DNA of 64,000 nt, from assembly GCA_963576475.1 (NCBI GenBank), contig OY754990.1, positions 12,269,061-12,333,060 on the forward strand, given 5' to 3'. The translations under genes and the position numbers were made by a program. The notes below the pieces were generated by a model, which was not told the origin of the DNA, searched no databases, and saw only the letters and a list, made by a program, of their open reading frames with translations. The stretch is from Molanna angustata (Eukaryota > Arthropoda > Insecta > Trichoptera > Molannidae). Positions 1 to 12,161 of this stretch are shown here, one piece after another. The first letter of the stretch is position 1. Every line of letters starts with the position of its first letter.

Positions 1-182
1 TAGACGTAATAGTTGTTCTTTAAATTTAATATCAATGTATAAAGTTATCTTCGCAGAGAAACGTCACCCGGATGAAACAACTTCAATACTAACTTGGTAA
101 TGTGTGGATGGACGGCACTAAGTTCGTATTTTGTCAACGGAGATTGACCAGCGCGCTCAGGCCTGTATATCGTAGGCCACGT

Positions 183-288
183 ATCCGCGCGGTGTGACGT
201 AATGAGTCCCGTATAAACTCAGTCAACATTTTGACATTTCTCATATACTAAAATTCAGATGGATAAAATTAGACGAATCAGAATAGGG
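183..288 (+). repeat. Dispersed repeat, copy 1 (second copy at 37,098)
   Basis: About 105 bp running from ATCCGCGCGGTGTGACGTA to AGACGAATCAGAATAG recurs in the same orientation at 37,098-37,197 with scattered substitutions and a 3-bp indel. No reading frame or terminal structure is visible, so the repeat class is unknown. The second copy lies between two palindromic MITEs. Confidence 0.7.
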
Positions 289-369
289 CATAGTATGGTT
301 AGGTTTCATTTGTCCTTTGGTCACTGTACTATTAACGCAAGGTTGATCTAACTCCAGCAATTTCCTTGC

Positions 370-412
370 GATGTTTTCATAAGCGGCGCAGGCGGCCACT
401 TATGAAAACATT
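370..412. repeat. Short hairpin
   Basis: Arms of about 18 bp (GATGTTTTCATAAGCGGC against GCCACTTATGAAAACATT) with two mismatches enclose a 7-nt loop. It could be a tiny MITE or an isolated palindrome. Confidence 0.6.
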
Positions 413-454
413 GCTTAGGGTTGGATATCGGGATTTTAATGTTATTTTGATATA

Positions 455-491
455 TTGCAGATATATTAACTTGTAAGTTATATATCTGCAA
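455..491. repeat. Short AT-rich hairpin
   Basis: TTGCAGATATATTAACTT pairs with AAGTTATATATCTGCAA apart from one extra T. No further context supports a function. Confidence 0.5.
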
Positions 492-849
492 ACTATCTAT
501 TCTCTTTAAAAGTTTTGATGTTGAAGTTTTATATGTTTTGATTTAATATTTTTAATTGAATCGTGTTTAAACATGCCTTCAAAATACATTCGATTACCCC
601 TTAAAGATGCATAAAACATATATATTTAATATTTTAACTTAATGATAAACCAATGAGAACCTTGAGCTTGGTTCATTGAAACGAGATGTTTCCATACGAG
701 CTCACACCACAGACAAAATAGTACTTAACTCCTTTCTTCTCCTCTGGTGTTAATATTCAAAATCGGGCTTCTGTGTGTAATAGGAGATTGTGACACCCGA
801 ATTGTCTTGCTTATGTCCAGTTTATTTCTTTGTTTTGGCTGCTGTCACT
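492..849. other. AT-rich stretch without recognisable feature
   Basis: I see no reading frame, repeat or structured element here. Confidence 0.5.
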
Positions 850-1165
850 GCAGTTTATGTTGGGAATTACGTCGATGCAGGTACGTCAAGTAATGTAAAA
901 AACAGCTGTACTTACTGTAGGTTTTTACATTACTAAAACACCTGCATCGACGTAATTCTCAACATAAACTATAAAACAACTGTTTTGAACAATTCATAAT
1001 TGCAAAAATGTACCGAATTTTAGTATATAAGAAAAAGCAGAGTTTCTATGTTTACCAGTTGATAAGGTCCTAATAAGCTGAAACGGTCGTCCTGCATTCA
1101 TGAAAAAATATATATGTAGACCAAATCATTTGTTTGATTTAAAATACCCATTACTATAATTAAGT
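850..1165 (+). mobile_element. PLE-type terminal repeat with hammerhead-like motif (family H1 fragment)
   Basis: The stretch from about 965 to 1,165 is the same sequence as the two arms of the complete element at 11,671-12,250. Just upstream, 855-965 forms its own hairpin: AGTTTATGTTGGGAATTACG pairs with its complement near 945-965. The copy ends in the family terminus TTTAAAATACCCATTA. It encodes nothing. I infer a Penelope-like terminal repeat because the related elements share tail, motif and target-duplication behaviour with the GIY-YIG element at 42,721. Only one long arm survives, so this is a fragment. Confidence 0.6.
1055..1095 (+). ncRNA. Hammerhead-ribozyme-like motif (H1)
   Basis: Order seen: CCAG (stem I), UUGAUAA, an extra G, a decayed stem II, GAA, ACG-GU-CGU (stem III), C as cleavage-site position, CUGC. 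The canonical box is CUGANGA, so box positions 3 and 8 differ. Stem I keeps three of four pairs. Probably an inactive relative of the copy at 12,121. Confidence 0.45.
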
Positions 1166-1204
1166 TTTTTTTTTTAACATGTCTACGTAGGGGACGCCAG
1201 CTAT

Positions 1205-1700
1205 TAGGATTTGGGTCCATTTTACTCTTCCGAAGAAGCGCACTACGTAGCGTTGGGAGGGGTTTGCAATCTAGAAAAGAGTTTAATAATTCGGATTTTA
1301 AAAAGACCCGGGTTGTACGAAGATGGAAACACAGAATTCGGAAGATCGTTCAAGTTCGAGAAGCGACTTGCTCGTATATGTTGAAGGTCCACTGTGAATG
1401 GGTGCTGCGATTGAGTGAAGCGAGTGACTCTGTTGCGAGTGGGTGGAGGAGGGACCAAAGATGCAAGTTCTTCTGAGCAATTCCCGTGGTAGTATCTATA
1501 GAATAAACTTAAAATACCGACTCTGCGTCTGTGTTCTAGTGATTGCAATCCATCAGTCAGTGATGGATCATCAATCAGACGTATAGCACACCTTTGGACA
1601 GCGTCGAGGGTATTCAGTAGGTATTGGGGGGCGCCACTCCAGAGGTGACTGCCATATTCAATAATTGGACGTATTTGCGCTTTGTAGAGTATACAGATCT
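1205..1700 (-). pseudogene. Jockey/CR1-like LINE reverse transcriptase, C-terminal remnant
   Basis: On the minus strand about 1,690-1,243 is a continuous frame for the end of a non-LTR retrotransposon ORF2. It starts LYKAQIRPIIEYGSHLWSG and continues through LLNTLDAVQRCAIRLIDD and SLEHRRRVGILSLFYRYYHG to DLPNSVFPSSYNPGLFK. This is the post-RT thumb region typical of Jockey/CR1-clade LINEs. The segment before DLPNSVFP is shorter than usual, which suggests an internal deletion. No RT catalytic core is present, so the copy is 5'-truncated and dead. A second fragment of the same C-terminus lies at 34,840-34,985. Confidence 0.8.
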
Positions 1701-1743
1701 GGGTCTTAGTAAAGTTTTATTGGGTATGTTCGATTTTTCAAAA

Positions 1744-1802
1744 GCAGGCCCTTGCGCGGTCCAGTACCATCTGGTCCACGGCCCGGGGGTTGGAGACCAC
1801 TG
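1744..1802 (-). mobile_element. hAT-type transposon end
   Basis: Read on the minus strand the segment starts CAGTGGTCTCCAACCCCCGG and continues GGGCCGTGGACC, a typical hAT terminal inverted repeat. No partner end is seen nearby, so this is a fragment. Confidence 0.55.
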
Positions 1803-1935
1803 CCTTAGGATTCTCAATTATTTATCTGTTTGGCAAAATCTGACCCAGTGTGTTTTGTTGTTTATGGGCGTTGGTTGAGTTCAGATAACACCTGTCATTC
1901 AATACTACATAAAATATTATTATATGATATCTCTG

Positions 1936-1961
1936 ATGTATGTATGTATGTATGTATGTTG
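1936..1961 (+). repeat. (ATGT)n microsatellite
   Basis: About six TATG units. The same short repeat forms the 3' tail of RTE-like LINEs elsewhere in the window, so this may be a relic tail. Confidence 0.7.
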
Positions 1962-2104
1962 TTCCGTCTGTCCTTCGACCCTCGGACCGCATTCCTCAAC
2001 CTGACTCAGATTTGTACCTACCGCAAAACGTTTGTTTTTTGCCGTACTGGTCGGACGCTGCAAAGCAATTTAAAAGAATCGAGACGTATGTTCTATGTAT
2101 GTTG

Positions 2105-2640
2105 TATTAATTAATTAATTTATTTATTATATATACGCCCTTAATAGGGCATTTACAAAAAAATACAGGTTAAATAGAACAATGTAGGCATAACAATAAG
2201 TGTAAATACATCGATTATATAGGTACATAATAAAAAAACGTAAGTAGTTAAAGGAAGAACAATATAAAACAACATAATACAACATAATAAAAGAAAATAG
2301 AGGTAAATGATAAAAAAAAACTAGACATAAAAGAAGAAGAAAAAAAATAAACAGTATTACATATTCAATTTAAACAACAAAAATAAACAAAGCAAAATAA
2401 AAATCAAAAATTATAATATGCGTTAAGCATCCTTTTGAAACCATCTATAGTGTGTACATTAAATATATCAACAGCACTATATTGGTTTCCAAGGCGGTGC
2501 AATCTATGTATTGGTGAGTTAATGATAAAGTTATTTCGAAGATTCTCTATATGAAAAGGTGCATTTTGACGTGAAGCAAACCTTGTAGGTACTCTGAATT
2601 TTATCATTTCAACTAGGTCAGTTGTTGTATTAATTCGAAT
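2105..2640 (-). mobile_element. Jockey-like LINE 3' end, copy 1
   Basis: A minus-strand frame at 2,607-2,404 reads FRVPTRFASRQNAPFHIENL, then NSPIHRLHRLGNQY, then DIFNVHTIDGFKRML. This is the extreme C-terminus of a Jockey-like LINE ORF2. The A/T-rich 3' UTR runs down to a TAAT/TAAA tail near 2,105-2,130. The copy is truncated just upstream of the frame. The neighbouring LINE at 2,781-3,541 ends in a closely similar peptide, so the two are members of one family lying head to tail. Confidence 0.7.
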
Positions 2641-2689
2641 GAAAATCCGTGGTGAAAAGTATGATTTGGATAAATAAACACATGCGTAT

Positions 2690-2780
2690 TGACATTAAGG
2701 CCCTTGTATAGGTTAGGTATACGGATGTACACAAAAATGCACGCTAAATTACCTTCTAATGTATAAAACACGAAAAAATA
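2690..2780 (-). repeat. Dispersed repeat Rep-A, partial copy
   Basis: Its reverse complement matches the end of Rep-A (CATTAGAAGGTAATTTAG, then GTGCATTTTTGTG, then a CCTTAATG terminus), as at 9,650-9,725 and 13,110-13,190. Confidence 0.65.
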
Positions 2781-3541
2781 TTTATTTATTTATTTATTTA
2801 CGGTAAAATAAAACCATTTACATAAAAAAAGTACAGAATAAAGATACATCACATCTTCTTAAGTTAAAAATATAAAAATCAAAAAGTATACATATATGTA
2901 TATGAATATAATTGAAAATAAAAATATTTGTTTCTTATTTAGAATTAGAATTCTTATTCAAATACAAATTATAAAAAGATAAAAAAACAAAGAAAGTAAC
3001 AAGAATACAAATAGGTACATAAGTATAAAAATCAAGAGAAAGATAAAAAATATAAAAAATATAGGAAACATATAAAGTAGAAATTAAAAATGAAAAAAAT
3101 AGAAAAAAAAACACAATTGAAAATGTTACGAAAACAATACTGATCTCAGTTCAATCCTCAATTTGTGTAAGTTTACATTGAAAATGTCAGCAACAAAGGC
3201 ATATTCATTCCCCAAACGATGAATTCTGGGAAACGGAGAATGTCTATGGGCTTCGGTCCTCAATATATCGCAATTAAATAATGATGAGTGCCTCGTAAAT
3301 CTGTTGGTATATTAAACTTAATCAATGAAATTAATGATGGACAGTCAAATTCAGAATATATGATCTTGTACAGGACAATCAAGTCCCACATAATTCTTCT
3401 ATTGGATAAATTCGGCAAGCAGAGTGAATTTCTAAGGAAGTCATAGTTTATATCGTACAAAGATATTCCAAGTCTGAAATTTACATAACGTAAAAGTTTC
3501 TGCTGAACATTTTCCAATTTGTTGGAATGAATATTGTAAGG
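2781..3541 (-). mobile_element. Jockey-like LINE 3' end, copy 2
   Basis: The minus strand reads NKLENVQQKLLRYVNFRLG, INYDFLRNSLCLPNLSNRR and PSLISLIKFNIPTDLRGTHH, then stops at about 3,260. After a one-base frame change it resumes as AHRHSPFPRIHRLGNEYAF and DIFNVNLHKLRIELRS to a stop near 3,137. This is the C-terminal domain of a Jockey-like ORF2 followed by a long A-rich 3' UTR and a (TAAA)n tail at 2,781. It is broken by the frameshift and lacks the RT core. Its 5' end abuts the pogo-like element at 3,542. Confidence 0.75.
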
Positions 3542-3614
3542 TAAAGTAGGCATATACCGTCCACTATCCTAATTCCGTCCCCCAGTCTATCTTAAAAAGT
3601 GCGAATTTAAACAT

Positions 3615-4523
3615 CTACAGCGGTACTAATAACATTTTCGTTAAAACTCGTTTTAGCCAACTAAACCTCGCACTACGTAAACCACGTATTAGGCACTAAT
3701 TCGTGGTTTAGTGAGTTCTGACTAATAATGTAAAAATGTACAAGGACTAAGTAAACCATGGAATACGGAATGAATGTTGAGTGAACGCAGCCATTTAACG
3801 GGAATTTCGGAATTTTTCTTTACTTTATGCTTTTTTTGTTCATTCTCTATGACTTTATTAGCCGTCATCTATGACATTTATCGAGAATCGTATTTCTATG
3901 TTTGTCATTGTTTGTTTACTACATGGTTTTGATGGTTTACTGTTTACGTATCGTCACGTTTTGGTTGGGTTCCAAATAATTTAACTTATTACAACATAAC
4001 TTATTTATTTTAAAACAATTTCAATGGAAAATAAATATCTTCATTTATTAGCCTTCTTCCAAATAAATCTACGAGATGTGTAACTCCTGTCTTTGAAAAT
4101 CTGTACTTTCTTCTAAAATTAATGTTGTCGTAATCAACAAACGGATAACAACGCACCTTATAAATTTTGTGGCTTCAAAAAACTGTTTCCACCTGCTGCT
4201 CTATTTCTTGAAACGATCTATCAAAATCGCCGATTCTATAATCAAACAGATTGTCGTCCATAATTAAAAAAAGTATTTCTTTAAAAATGACAAAATTTAT
4301 ACAATACGCGCGGTCTATTTGACTTTTGACAGCTCACGAATTCGCTATTCCACCACTAAACTAGGGGCCCGGATGGTTTAGCGTTACCATGGTGATATAA
4401 ACCATGGAATAAAATAGAAGTTTTAAAACTTGGTTATTAGTAAGATTTTTGGCCGTTAGGTTTTAGTCACTCTATTCCATGGTTCAACCTCGCTACTTTT
4501 TCGTTATTAGTACCGCCGCTAGC
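3615..4523. repeat. Possible MITE nested in the pogo-like element
   Basis: GCGGTACTAATAAC near 3,620 reappears inverted near 4,505 (GTTATTAGTACCGC), flanked by further inverted short matches built on AAACC-ATGG and AAACC-CACG words. No frame is present. The boundaries are uncertain. Confidence 0.35.
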
Positions 4524-4845
4524 GATTATCGACATTAATAAGTACACGTGGTCTAAGTTCATTTGCGGTATTCAATCAATCAAGTGGCCACGCGCAGAGT
4601 TGGCTCTCTAAATAAAATAGAAAATATTTAGATAGAGGTGAGTTTATTTCATACTAAGTCACCAGCTATTTACTACACTATCCAATGAAATCAGAACTAG
4701 AATTATTTTTTGTTTTTGAAAATTTTTGTCCAAGATTTCAATGAATTAAACAATTTTCTTATAAGATATCTCGTATTAGTGAGTAATATTTGTCCAGTTT
4801 GAAATGTTTGTTTGCCCAAATACCGTCCCTTGATGTATTCCTAAT

Positions 4846-5505
4846 ATCGTCTTCTTCTTCTTCAATGGCGCTACAGCCCATATCGAGCCTTGGCCTCCGT
4901 CAGTCTTCGCCTCCAGCTTCTCCTATCTTCTGCAGCAACTTTCCAACTGCCCGGTACTTGCAGTAGTTGGGAAGCATCCCTTCCAACTTCGTCCTCCCAT
5001 CGCAGCCGCGGTCTTCCAACCTTTCGTCTTCCACCTGGATGTCCACACAGAACTTTCTTTGGTATTCGCTGTGGTGGCATTCTCTGTACATGTCCGGCCC
5101 ATCTCAATCTGCTCAATCTGACATGCACAGAGAGCCTGGAAGTTTTGTAGATAGCATACAGCTCATTATTGTATCTAATCCTCCAGGCGTCACCATCAGG
5201 CACAGGTCCTAGGATTCTACGAAGCACTCGTCTCTCAAACGTGTCCAGTATTTCAGCAGATTTGGCTGTAAGTGTCCATGCTTCACATCCATATGTTACA
5301 ACTGTTCTAATAATGGTTTTATACAGCGTGATTTTCGTTTTTCTATGGACACTTCTTGATTTGAACACCGGTAGAAGAGAGAAGAATGCTCCGTTACCTG
5401 TTGTTATTCTGTTTTTTTATTTCTGTTGTGTCCTCATTATCTTTGTTGATTGTGGAACCCAGGTATTTAAAGTCTTCAACAGTTTCAAAGTCATAATTGT
5501 CTTTC
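4846..5505 (-). pseudogene. RTE-like LINE ORF2 C-terminus inside the pogo-like element
   Basis: The minus strand begins in one frame with FETVEDFKYLGSTINKD. After a run of seven A (5,412-5,418, where six would keep frame) it shifts into a frame of about 165 codons reading TVVTYGCEAWTLTAKSAEIL, FERRVLRRILGPVPDG and LRWAGHVQRM, then GRPRLRWEDEV, to a stop at 4,871. This is the region after the RT domain of RTE-like LINEs. The 3' tail is (GAA)n, seen on the plus strand as TCTTCTTCTTCTTC at 4,847. It is 5'-truncated and frameshifted. Shorter pieces of the same 3' end occur at 12,348, 25,665, 31,775 and 35,000. Confidence 0.8.
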
Positions 5506-6389
5506 AAAAGGGGACGGTAATTGGCGCATGTTGTTGTCGAAAATAAAAATATTAATTTCCATTTATAAACATGTATTTTTAAATATATTTTTTTTTAATT
5601 TAGATGTCCGAAAGACCGTTATATACATCTTCTTTGTAAGATGCCAAAGAAATCGTGGGAACAGAATATGATTATGAAAGCAGTAGAACTGGTAAAAAAG
5701 AAAGAAATAGGGAACAAAAAAACTGTATTCTACCGTATGTGTAGGCGTTTATTCTGCCGTATTTATTTGCAAATTTTGTTTAAATAATTAATTGTTTTAT
5801 TTCTGATGTTATAACTACTTGATTTCTTATATATAAAAAAAAAACCTAAGGGGACGGAATTTAGGCACGAAAACTGAAATTGTCAAAATCTAACCCATTT
5901 ACCATTTCCGTGTTTGCATCATTGTCACTTCTATTTTCAATGTGTTTTATTTTTTTATGATAATACTTAAAAATGGGTTTAGTTTGCGAGTTATTTTTTT
6001 TGCCAAATTTGCTATTAAATTGTTGAAAAACAAAAAAGGGGACGGTATTTGGCCACTTTATCTTATATCATCTAATATGTTATATATACAATATTTTATC
6101 GCGAAGAAAAGGTAAATGTGATATAGTGATGTTGCGCCTTGTATCAGGCAATATGTATAGCGGTTTGTGAGATTGTACGAATATGGTATTCGGCAATCTT
6201 CGGGTTTGAATATAAAGGAATGTTTGTTCGTGGCTTTTTTATCTACGATAGTGCTCTCACGTTGTGGTTCAATTTATAAACTAATTATTGTACTTCACTC
6301 TTGTATATATATCAATTTACTGTAATTTATAATTAACTGTGTAATTTTTAAACGCATGTTAATTTAATATATCTGTGTATCATAACTAC

Positions 6390-8544
<2,155 letters not shown>

Positions 8545-8955
8545 CTGTAATAGAACGATGTATGACAGGGTCAGAAATGAGGTCATAAGGAAAGAATGTA
8601 AGATAAAGAAAGATGTCATTAATAAAATGAAAGTGAACACATTGATATGGTTTGGCCACATGGGGAGAATGAATGAGGAGCACCTGACGAAGAAAATATA
8701 CATTACAGACAGGAATGGAATGAGAGGTCGGGGTCGCCCAAGGAAGGGATGAAGGGAAGGGTCCATGTGAACGGTATTTTGAAAGACGGAAACATTATAA
8801 GCGTGAACAACAGACAAATATGTATAAGACGATGAATGAATGTCGACGAGGCGATGAATGTATGTCAAGATAGAAATAAGTGGCGTTAGGTTCTCTCTGC
8901 CTACCCCGCGAGGGACCATCGTGATGATATGTATGTATGTATGTATGTATGTCGT
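8545..8955 (+). pseudogene. RTE-like (TATG)n LINE, decayed copy
   Basis: The plus strand reads RTMYDRVRNEVIRKECK, then NTLIWFGHMGRMNEEHLTKK and GMRGRGRPRKG, then a stop. Degenerate sequence follows, matching the GN-I-S-NNR region of the 6,670 copy. It ends in (ATGT)n at 8,928-8,955. Stops and indels mark it as older than the 6,670, 26,928 and 33,625 copies. Confidence 0.8.
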
Positions 8956-9234
8956 AGATAAATATTTTGTATGATTAAAGAGTGTATAAATTCAATATGA
9001 ATGTTTGTGATATATTTTCATTACAGGTTTGTTCGTAAAATGCAAAAAAATAAAGAAATTTGGGTAATTGAAATTCCGATAATTGAAATAACGTATAAAC
9101 CCTTTTTAACGCATTCGATATTTACCCTTACTAACACAACTTCATAGTGTATTAGGCGGTTTTAATATATCGCGTTATCAGTCACTAGATTTAGGGTTAT
9201 ACGTCCTCTTAAGTGGAATGGACTGTAACAACCT

Positions 9235-9725
9235 TATTCCTTTGACTTAAGAGGCTATAGTAGGCTATACATTATATTTTGAAAATAATTTCCCTAATAC
9301 CCTCAAAAGATACGTCTTTGAAATAAGGAACAGTTTGTATGTACATCTTTAATCTATTGCATGATTTTTTTGAATTTTGAATTTGTTTAATACTTTTCTT
9401 GTAAAATTAGTTTTAGTAAAACCCTTTTTTATTTTTTTACTGTAAGTAACTAAAAAACTACAAGGCCTATGAAGTATATTTTTACTTTATTCGATAGAGA
9501 ATATGAAAATCTACCGGCTGAATTTTTTATTATTATAAAATTTCAATGACTCTTCTTGCTATTTAAAAAAAACCTCTAAATTTTACCATTTTCGCACGAT
9601 AAAATGTTGTATATCACATATCAGGTGATATACAATATTTTCTCGTGTTTCATACATTAGAAGCTAATTTAGTGTGCATTTTTGCGTATATCCGTATATC
9701 CAGGGTATAGTAGGGCCTTAAGGAT
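9235..9725 (+). repeat. Dispersed repeat Rep-A, right arm of the large inverted repeat
   Basis: This is the reverse complement of the two left-arm blocks and is uninterrupted. It starts with CTTAAGAGGCTATAGTAGGC and ends in the terminus ...AGGGCCTTAAG. It contains an internal hairpin around GTATATCAC/GTGATATAC near 9,610-9,635. Confidence 0.75.
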
Positions 9726-9794
9726 ATTCCAATGCCTCCTATATATTATTATATATGTACCTACATTATGTATAATACATATATATTTTCGCCA

Positions 9795-9945
9795 TTGATG
9801 TAGCGAGTCGATTCGTCCCACAGCCGAAATTGCCTTTTGACTTTTGTCTCTGAAAACAGTGCGCGCTCAACGCCGGCCGCCGGCGGACGTGTCGACAGCT
9901 AAACAGACCACTCGCCGTACCCGAGCCTCTGTGTATAAATTATTT
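9795..9945. promoter_or_regulatory. Locally GC-rich, CpG-containing block; possible regulatory or exonic sequence
   Basis: About 150 bp, including CGCTCAACGCCGGCCGCCGG, stands out in composition from the AT-rich surroundings. It matches no repeat in the window. It could be a host promoter or untranslated exon, or the end of an unrecognised mobile element. No coding frame is apparent. Confidence 0.2.
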
Positions 9946-10026
9946 ATGTGTGTGTGTTTTGTTGTTTGTAGGTATCATAATAAACACCTATATAGAACCT
10001 ATTTTATATTTTAAAGTGAAGTGTAC

Positions 10027-10704
10027 TACGTGTGCGCATGCCATTTTATATTACATGTATAATCATATTACAATTTTTGTGCAAAATAAAAATTGAATTG
10101 TGTGAACTCGTTTATGTTTTTCGATATGTCATTTTGAATTTCGAATTCGCTATTTCATATTCAAATATGTACGTTAATTATGCGTGTTTATATATTTTAC
10201 ATATTATACAATTTTGTGTAAAATAAAAAAAAAGAATAGTGTGAATTCGTTCATTATTTTTAATTTCGATATTCCATATTCAAATATTATTACATAAAAA
10301 ATTAATAGTAATTGAATTGTGTGAACTCGTTCATGTTTTTCGATATGTCAATTTGAATTTCGAATTCGGTATTCCATATTCAAATATGTAGGTATGTTAA
10401 TTATGCGAGTTTATATATTTAATATATTATAAAAACTTGTGATTATTCAAAAAAGAATTGTGTGAATTCGCTCATTATTTTTAATTTCGGTTTCGATATT
10501 CCATATTCAAATATTTATAACATAGAAAATTATAAGTAGGTAATTGAATTGTGTGAACTCGCTCATGTTTTTCGATATGTCATTTTGAATTTCGAATTCG
10601 GTATTCCATATTCAAATATGTATGTTAACTATGCGTGTTTATATATTTGTATATTATAAAATTTTGTATATAATCAAAAAAGAATTGTGTGAATTCGCTC
10701 ATTA
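10027..10704 (+). repeat. Dimeric AT-rich satellite, left part
   Basis: The word GAATTGTGTGAAYTCG and the phrase TTCCATATTCAAATAT recur every ~140 and ~80 bp alternately (10,094, 10,234, 10,313, 10,455, 10,544, 10,682), giving a composite unit of about 219-231 bp. Units carry ACTCG or ATTCG variants in alternation, so two diverged monomers form the repeating dimer. The array is interrupted by the MITE at 10,705 and resumes at 11,181. Confidence 0.85.
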
Positions 10705-11180
10705 ACCCCTATTCAGTATCTTCTTATTCTCTATGTGTCCTGTCGGGTCCCCCCGACGTTGACGATCACTCGGGAGAAACTTTCCCTGTCCTGTGCGATG
10801 CGGAACAAGTCCTCCTCGGTATTCAGTATCTATTGTAACTAAAATAGGAACGTTCTAAAATTGCAGATTTTAGATTTACGGTCTTATTTCAGCGTTATAA
10901 AATATCAAATTGGACTAAATGGAATAGGAACGTACCTATATTGGCCGGAACGTTAAAAAAGTTACTGAATTAGACGTAAGTATTATGAAAATTATCTTAA
11001 TAATTATTTAAAATACGTCTAATTCAGTAACTTTTTAAGAACGTTCGGGCCAGTATAGGTACGTTCCTATTACATTTAGTCCAAGTTGATATTTTATAAC
11101 GCTGAAATAATACCGTAAATCTAAAATCTGCAATTTTAGAACGTTCTTAATTTAGTTACAATAGTTACTGAATAGGCGGT
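10705..11180. mobile_element. Palindromic MITE (CCCCTATTCAGTAA type), copy 1
   Basis: Two arms of roughly 150 bp (ACTAAAATAGGAACGTTCT... and its complement) meet at an AT-rich centre near 10,985-11,015. The termini are ACCCCTATTCAG and CTGAATAGGCGGT. Comparison with undisturbed satellite units shows insertion at CTCATTATTTTT with a short duplication of the ATTA target. There is no coding capacity. The left arm carries a 98-bp retroposed insertion. A second copy is at 13,481 and fragments lie near 41,375 and 48,316. Confidence 0.85.
10722..10819 (-). mobile_element. 98-bp LINE 3' end inserted in the MITE
   Basis: The 12-bp target duplication TATTCAGTATCT sits at 10,710-10,721 and 10,820-10,831. 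The insert's minus strand reads EEDLFRIAQDRESFSRVI, then NVGGTRQDT, stop, the last ~30 codons of a LINE ORF2, then a short A/G-rich 3' end. It is an extreme 5' truncation. Confidence 0.75.
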
Positions 11181-11455
11181 ATTATTTTTAATTTGGATAT
11201 TCCATATTCAAATATTAATAACATAGAAAATAATGAGTAATTGAATTGTGTGAACGCACTCATGTCTCGCATATGCATATTTTATTTTGAATTTCCATTT
11301 AGGTTGGAATTCTATATTCAGAAATATTTAATAAGCGTGTTTAATATATTTCATGTAGGTAGGTACATATACACATCTGTAAAAGTTTAATAGAATTGTC
11401 ATGTTTCGATACATTATTTTAAAAATCGTTTTCGGTATTCTATACATTTGATGAA
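11181..11455 (+). repeat. Dimeric satellite, right part
   Basis: It continues the array at 10,027-10,704 after the MITE (ATTGAATTGTGTGAACGCAC at 11,240). With the MITE removed the spacing returns to about 218 bp. Units decay towards 11,455. Confidence 0.7.
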
Positions 11456-11467
11456 CGTGTTTATAAC

Positions 11468-11525
11468 GGTAGGTTTTCTCTGCCTATCTCCTGAGGGACA
11501 AGGCGCTATGGTATGCTCGTACGTT
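11468..11525 (+). mobile_element. RTE-like (TATG)n LINE tail remnant
   Basis: TTTTCTCTGCCTATCTCCTG followed by AGGGACAAGGCGCTATGGTAT is the decayed stop-proximal and 3' end sequence of the TATG-tailed family. Confidence 0.6.
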
Positions 11526-11729
11526 TTGATTAATAGTATGTTAAATAAAATATATAGAATCCAGTAATGGCCGAGGAAATGAGTTCCCTAAGACGAATCT
11601 GAGACAAAACAATTGTATAATAGGACAATAAATGTGGATATAACAGGAGAATGTAAGATTGAAAGAGATAATAATGGGTATTTTAAATCAAACAAATGAT
11701 TTGGTCTACATATATATTTTTTCCTGAAT

Positions 11730-11770
11730 CCAAGACGACCGTTTCAGCTTATTAGGCCCTTATCAACTGG
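11730..11770 (-). ncRNA. Hammerhead-ribozyme-like motif (H1, left arm)
   Basis: The minus strand gives CCAG, UUGAUAA, extra G, GGC-CUAAUAA-GCU (stem II), GAA, ACG-GU-CGU (stem III), C, UUGG. Stem I pairs through wobble. Box positions 3 and 8 depart from the CUGANGA consensus. Confidence 0.5.
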
Positions 11771-12120
11771 TAAACATAGAAACTCTGCTTTTTCTTATAT
11801 ACCTACTAAAATTCGGTACATTTTTGCAATTATGAATTGTTCAAAACAGTTGTATTATAGTTTATGTTGGGAATTACGTTGATGCAAGTGTTTTTAAGTA
11901 ATGTAAAAACCTACAGTACAGCTGTTTAAAAATAATATAAAGTCTTTACCGAAATGGTGAAGATCGGACGTTTTTATTGTGGGATAGTTTTTGTCTGTAT
12001 ACCAGTGGTCCACTTTTCTAAAAACCCGCAATAAAATAGGTGAGGCTGTTTTGAACAATTCATAATTGCAAAAATGTACCGAATTATAGTATATAAGAAA
12101 AATCAGAGTTTCTATGTTTA

Positions 12121-12161
12121 CCAGTTGATAAGGGCCTAATAAGCTGAAACGGTCGTCCTGG
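12121..12161 (+). ncRNA. Hammerhead-ribozyme-like motif (H1, right arm)
   Basis: Stem I CCAG/CUGG is perfect, stem II is GGC/GCU, stem III is ACG/CGU with a GU loop, and C is at the cleavage-site position (12,157). The box is UUGAUAA instead of CUGANGA; the A at box position 8 probably weakens or abolishes activity. Confidence 0.55.

Larger units (their letters stand above)
3542..6060 (+). mobile_element. Pogo-like DNA transposon, disrupted
   Basis: Imperfect terminal inverted repeats, TAAAGTAGGCATATACCGTC at the left and the complement of GGGGACGGTATTTGGCCACTTTA at the right, are bounded by TA dinucleotides. That agrees with the TA target duplication of the Tc1/mariner-pogo group. The core word CCGTCC/GGACGG recurs three times in each orientation (3,557, 3,575, 4,825; 5,510, 5,850, 6,038), like subterminal transposase sites. 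Near the right end, 5,641 onward reads MPKKSWEQNMIMKAVELVKK, which resembles the first helix of a pogo/Pipsqueak DNA-binding domain, then runs out of frame. A LINE sits at 4,846-5,505. Superfamily assignment is inference. Confidence 0.5.

Noticed and set aside
5169..5546. 125-codon plus-strand frame
   Set aside because: It lies antisense to the RTE-like ORF2 remnant on the minus strand.
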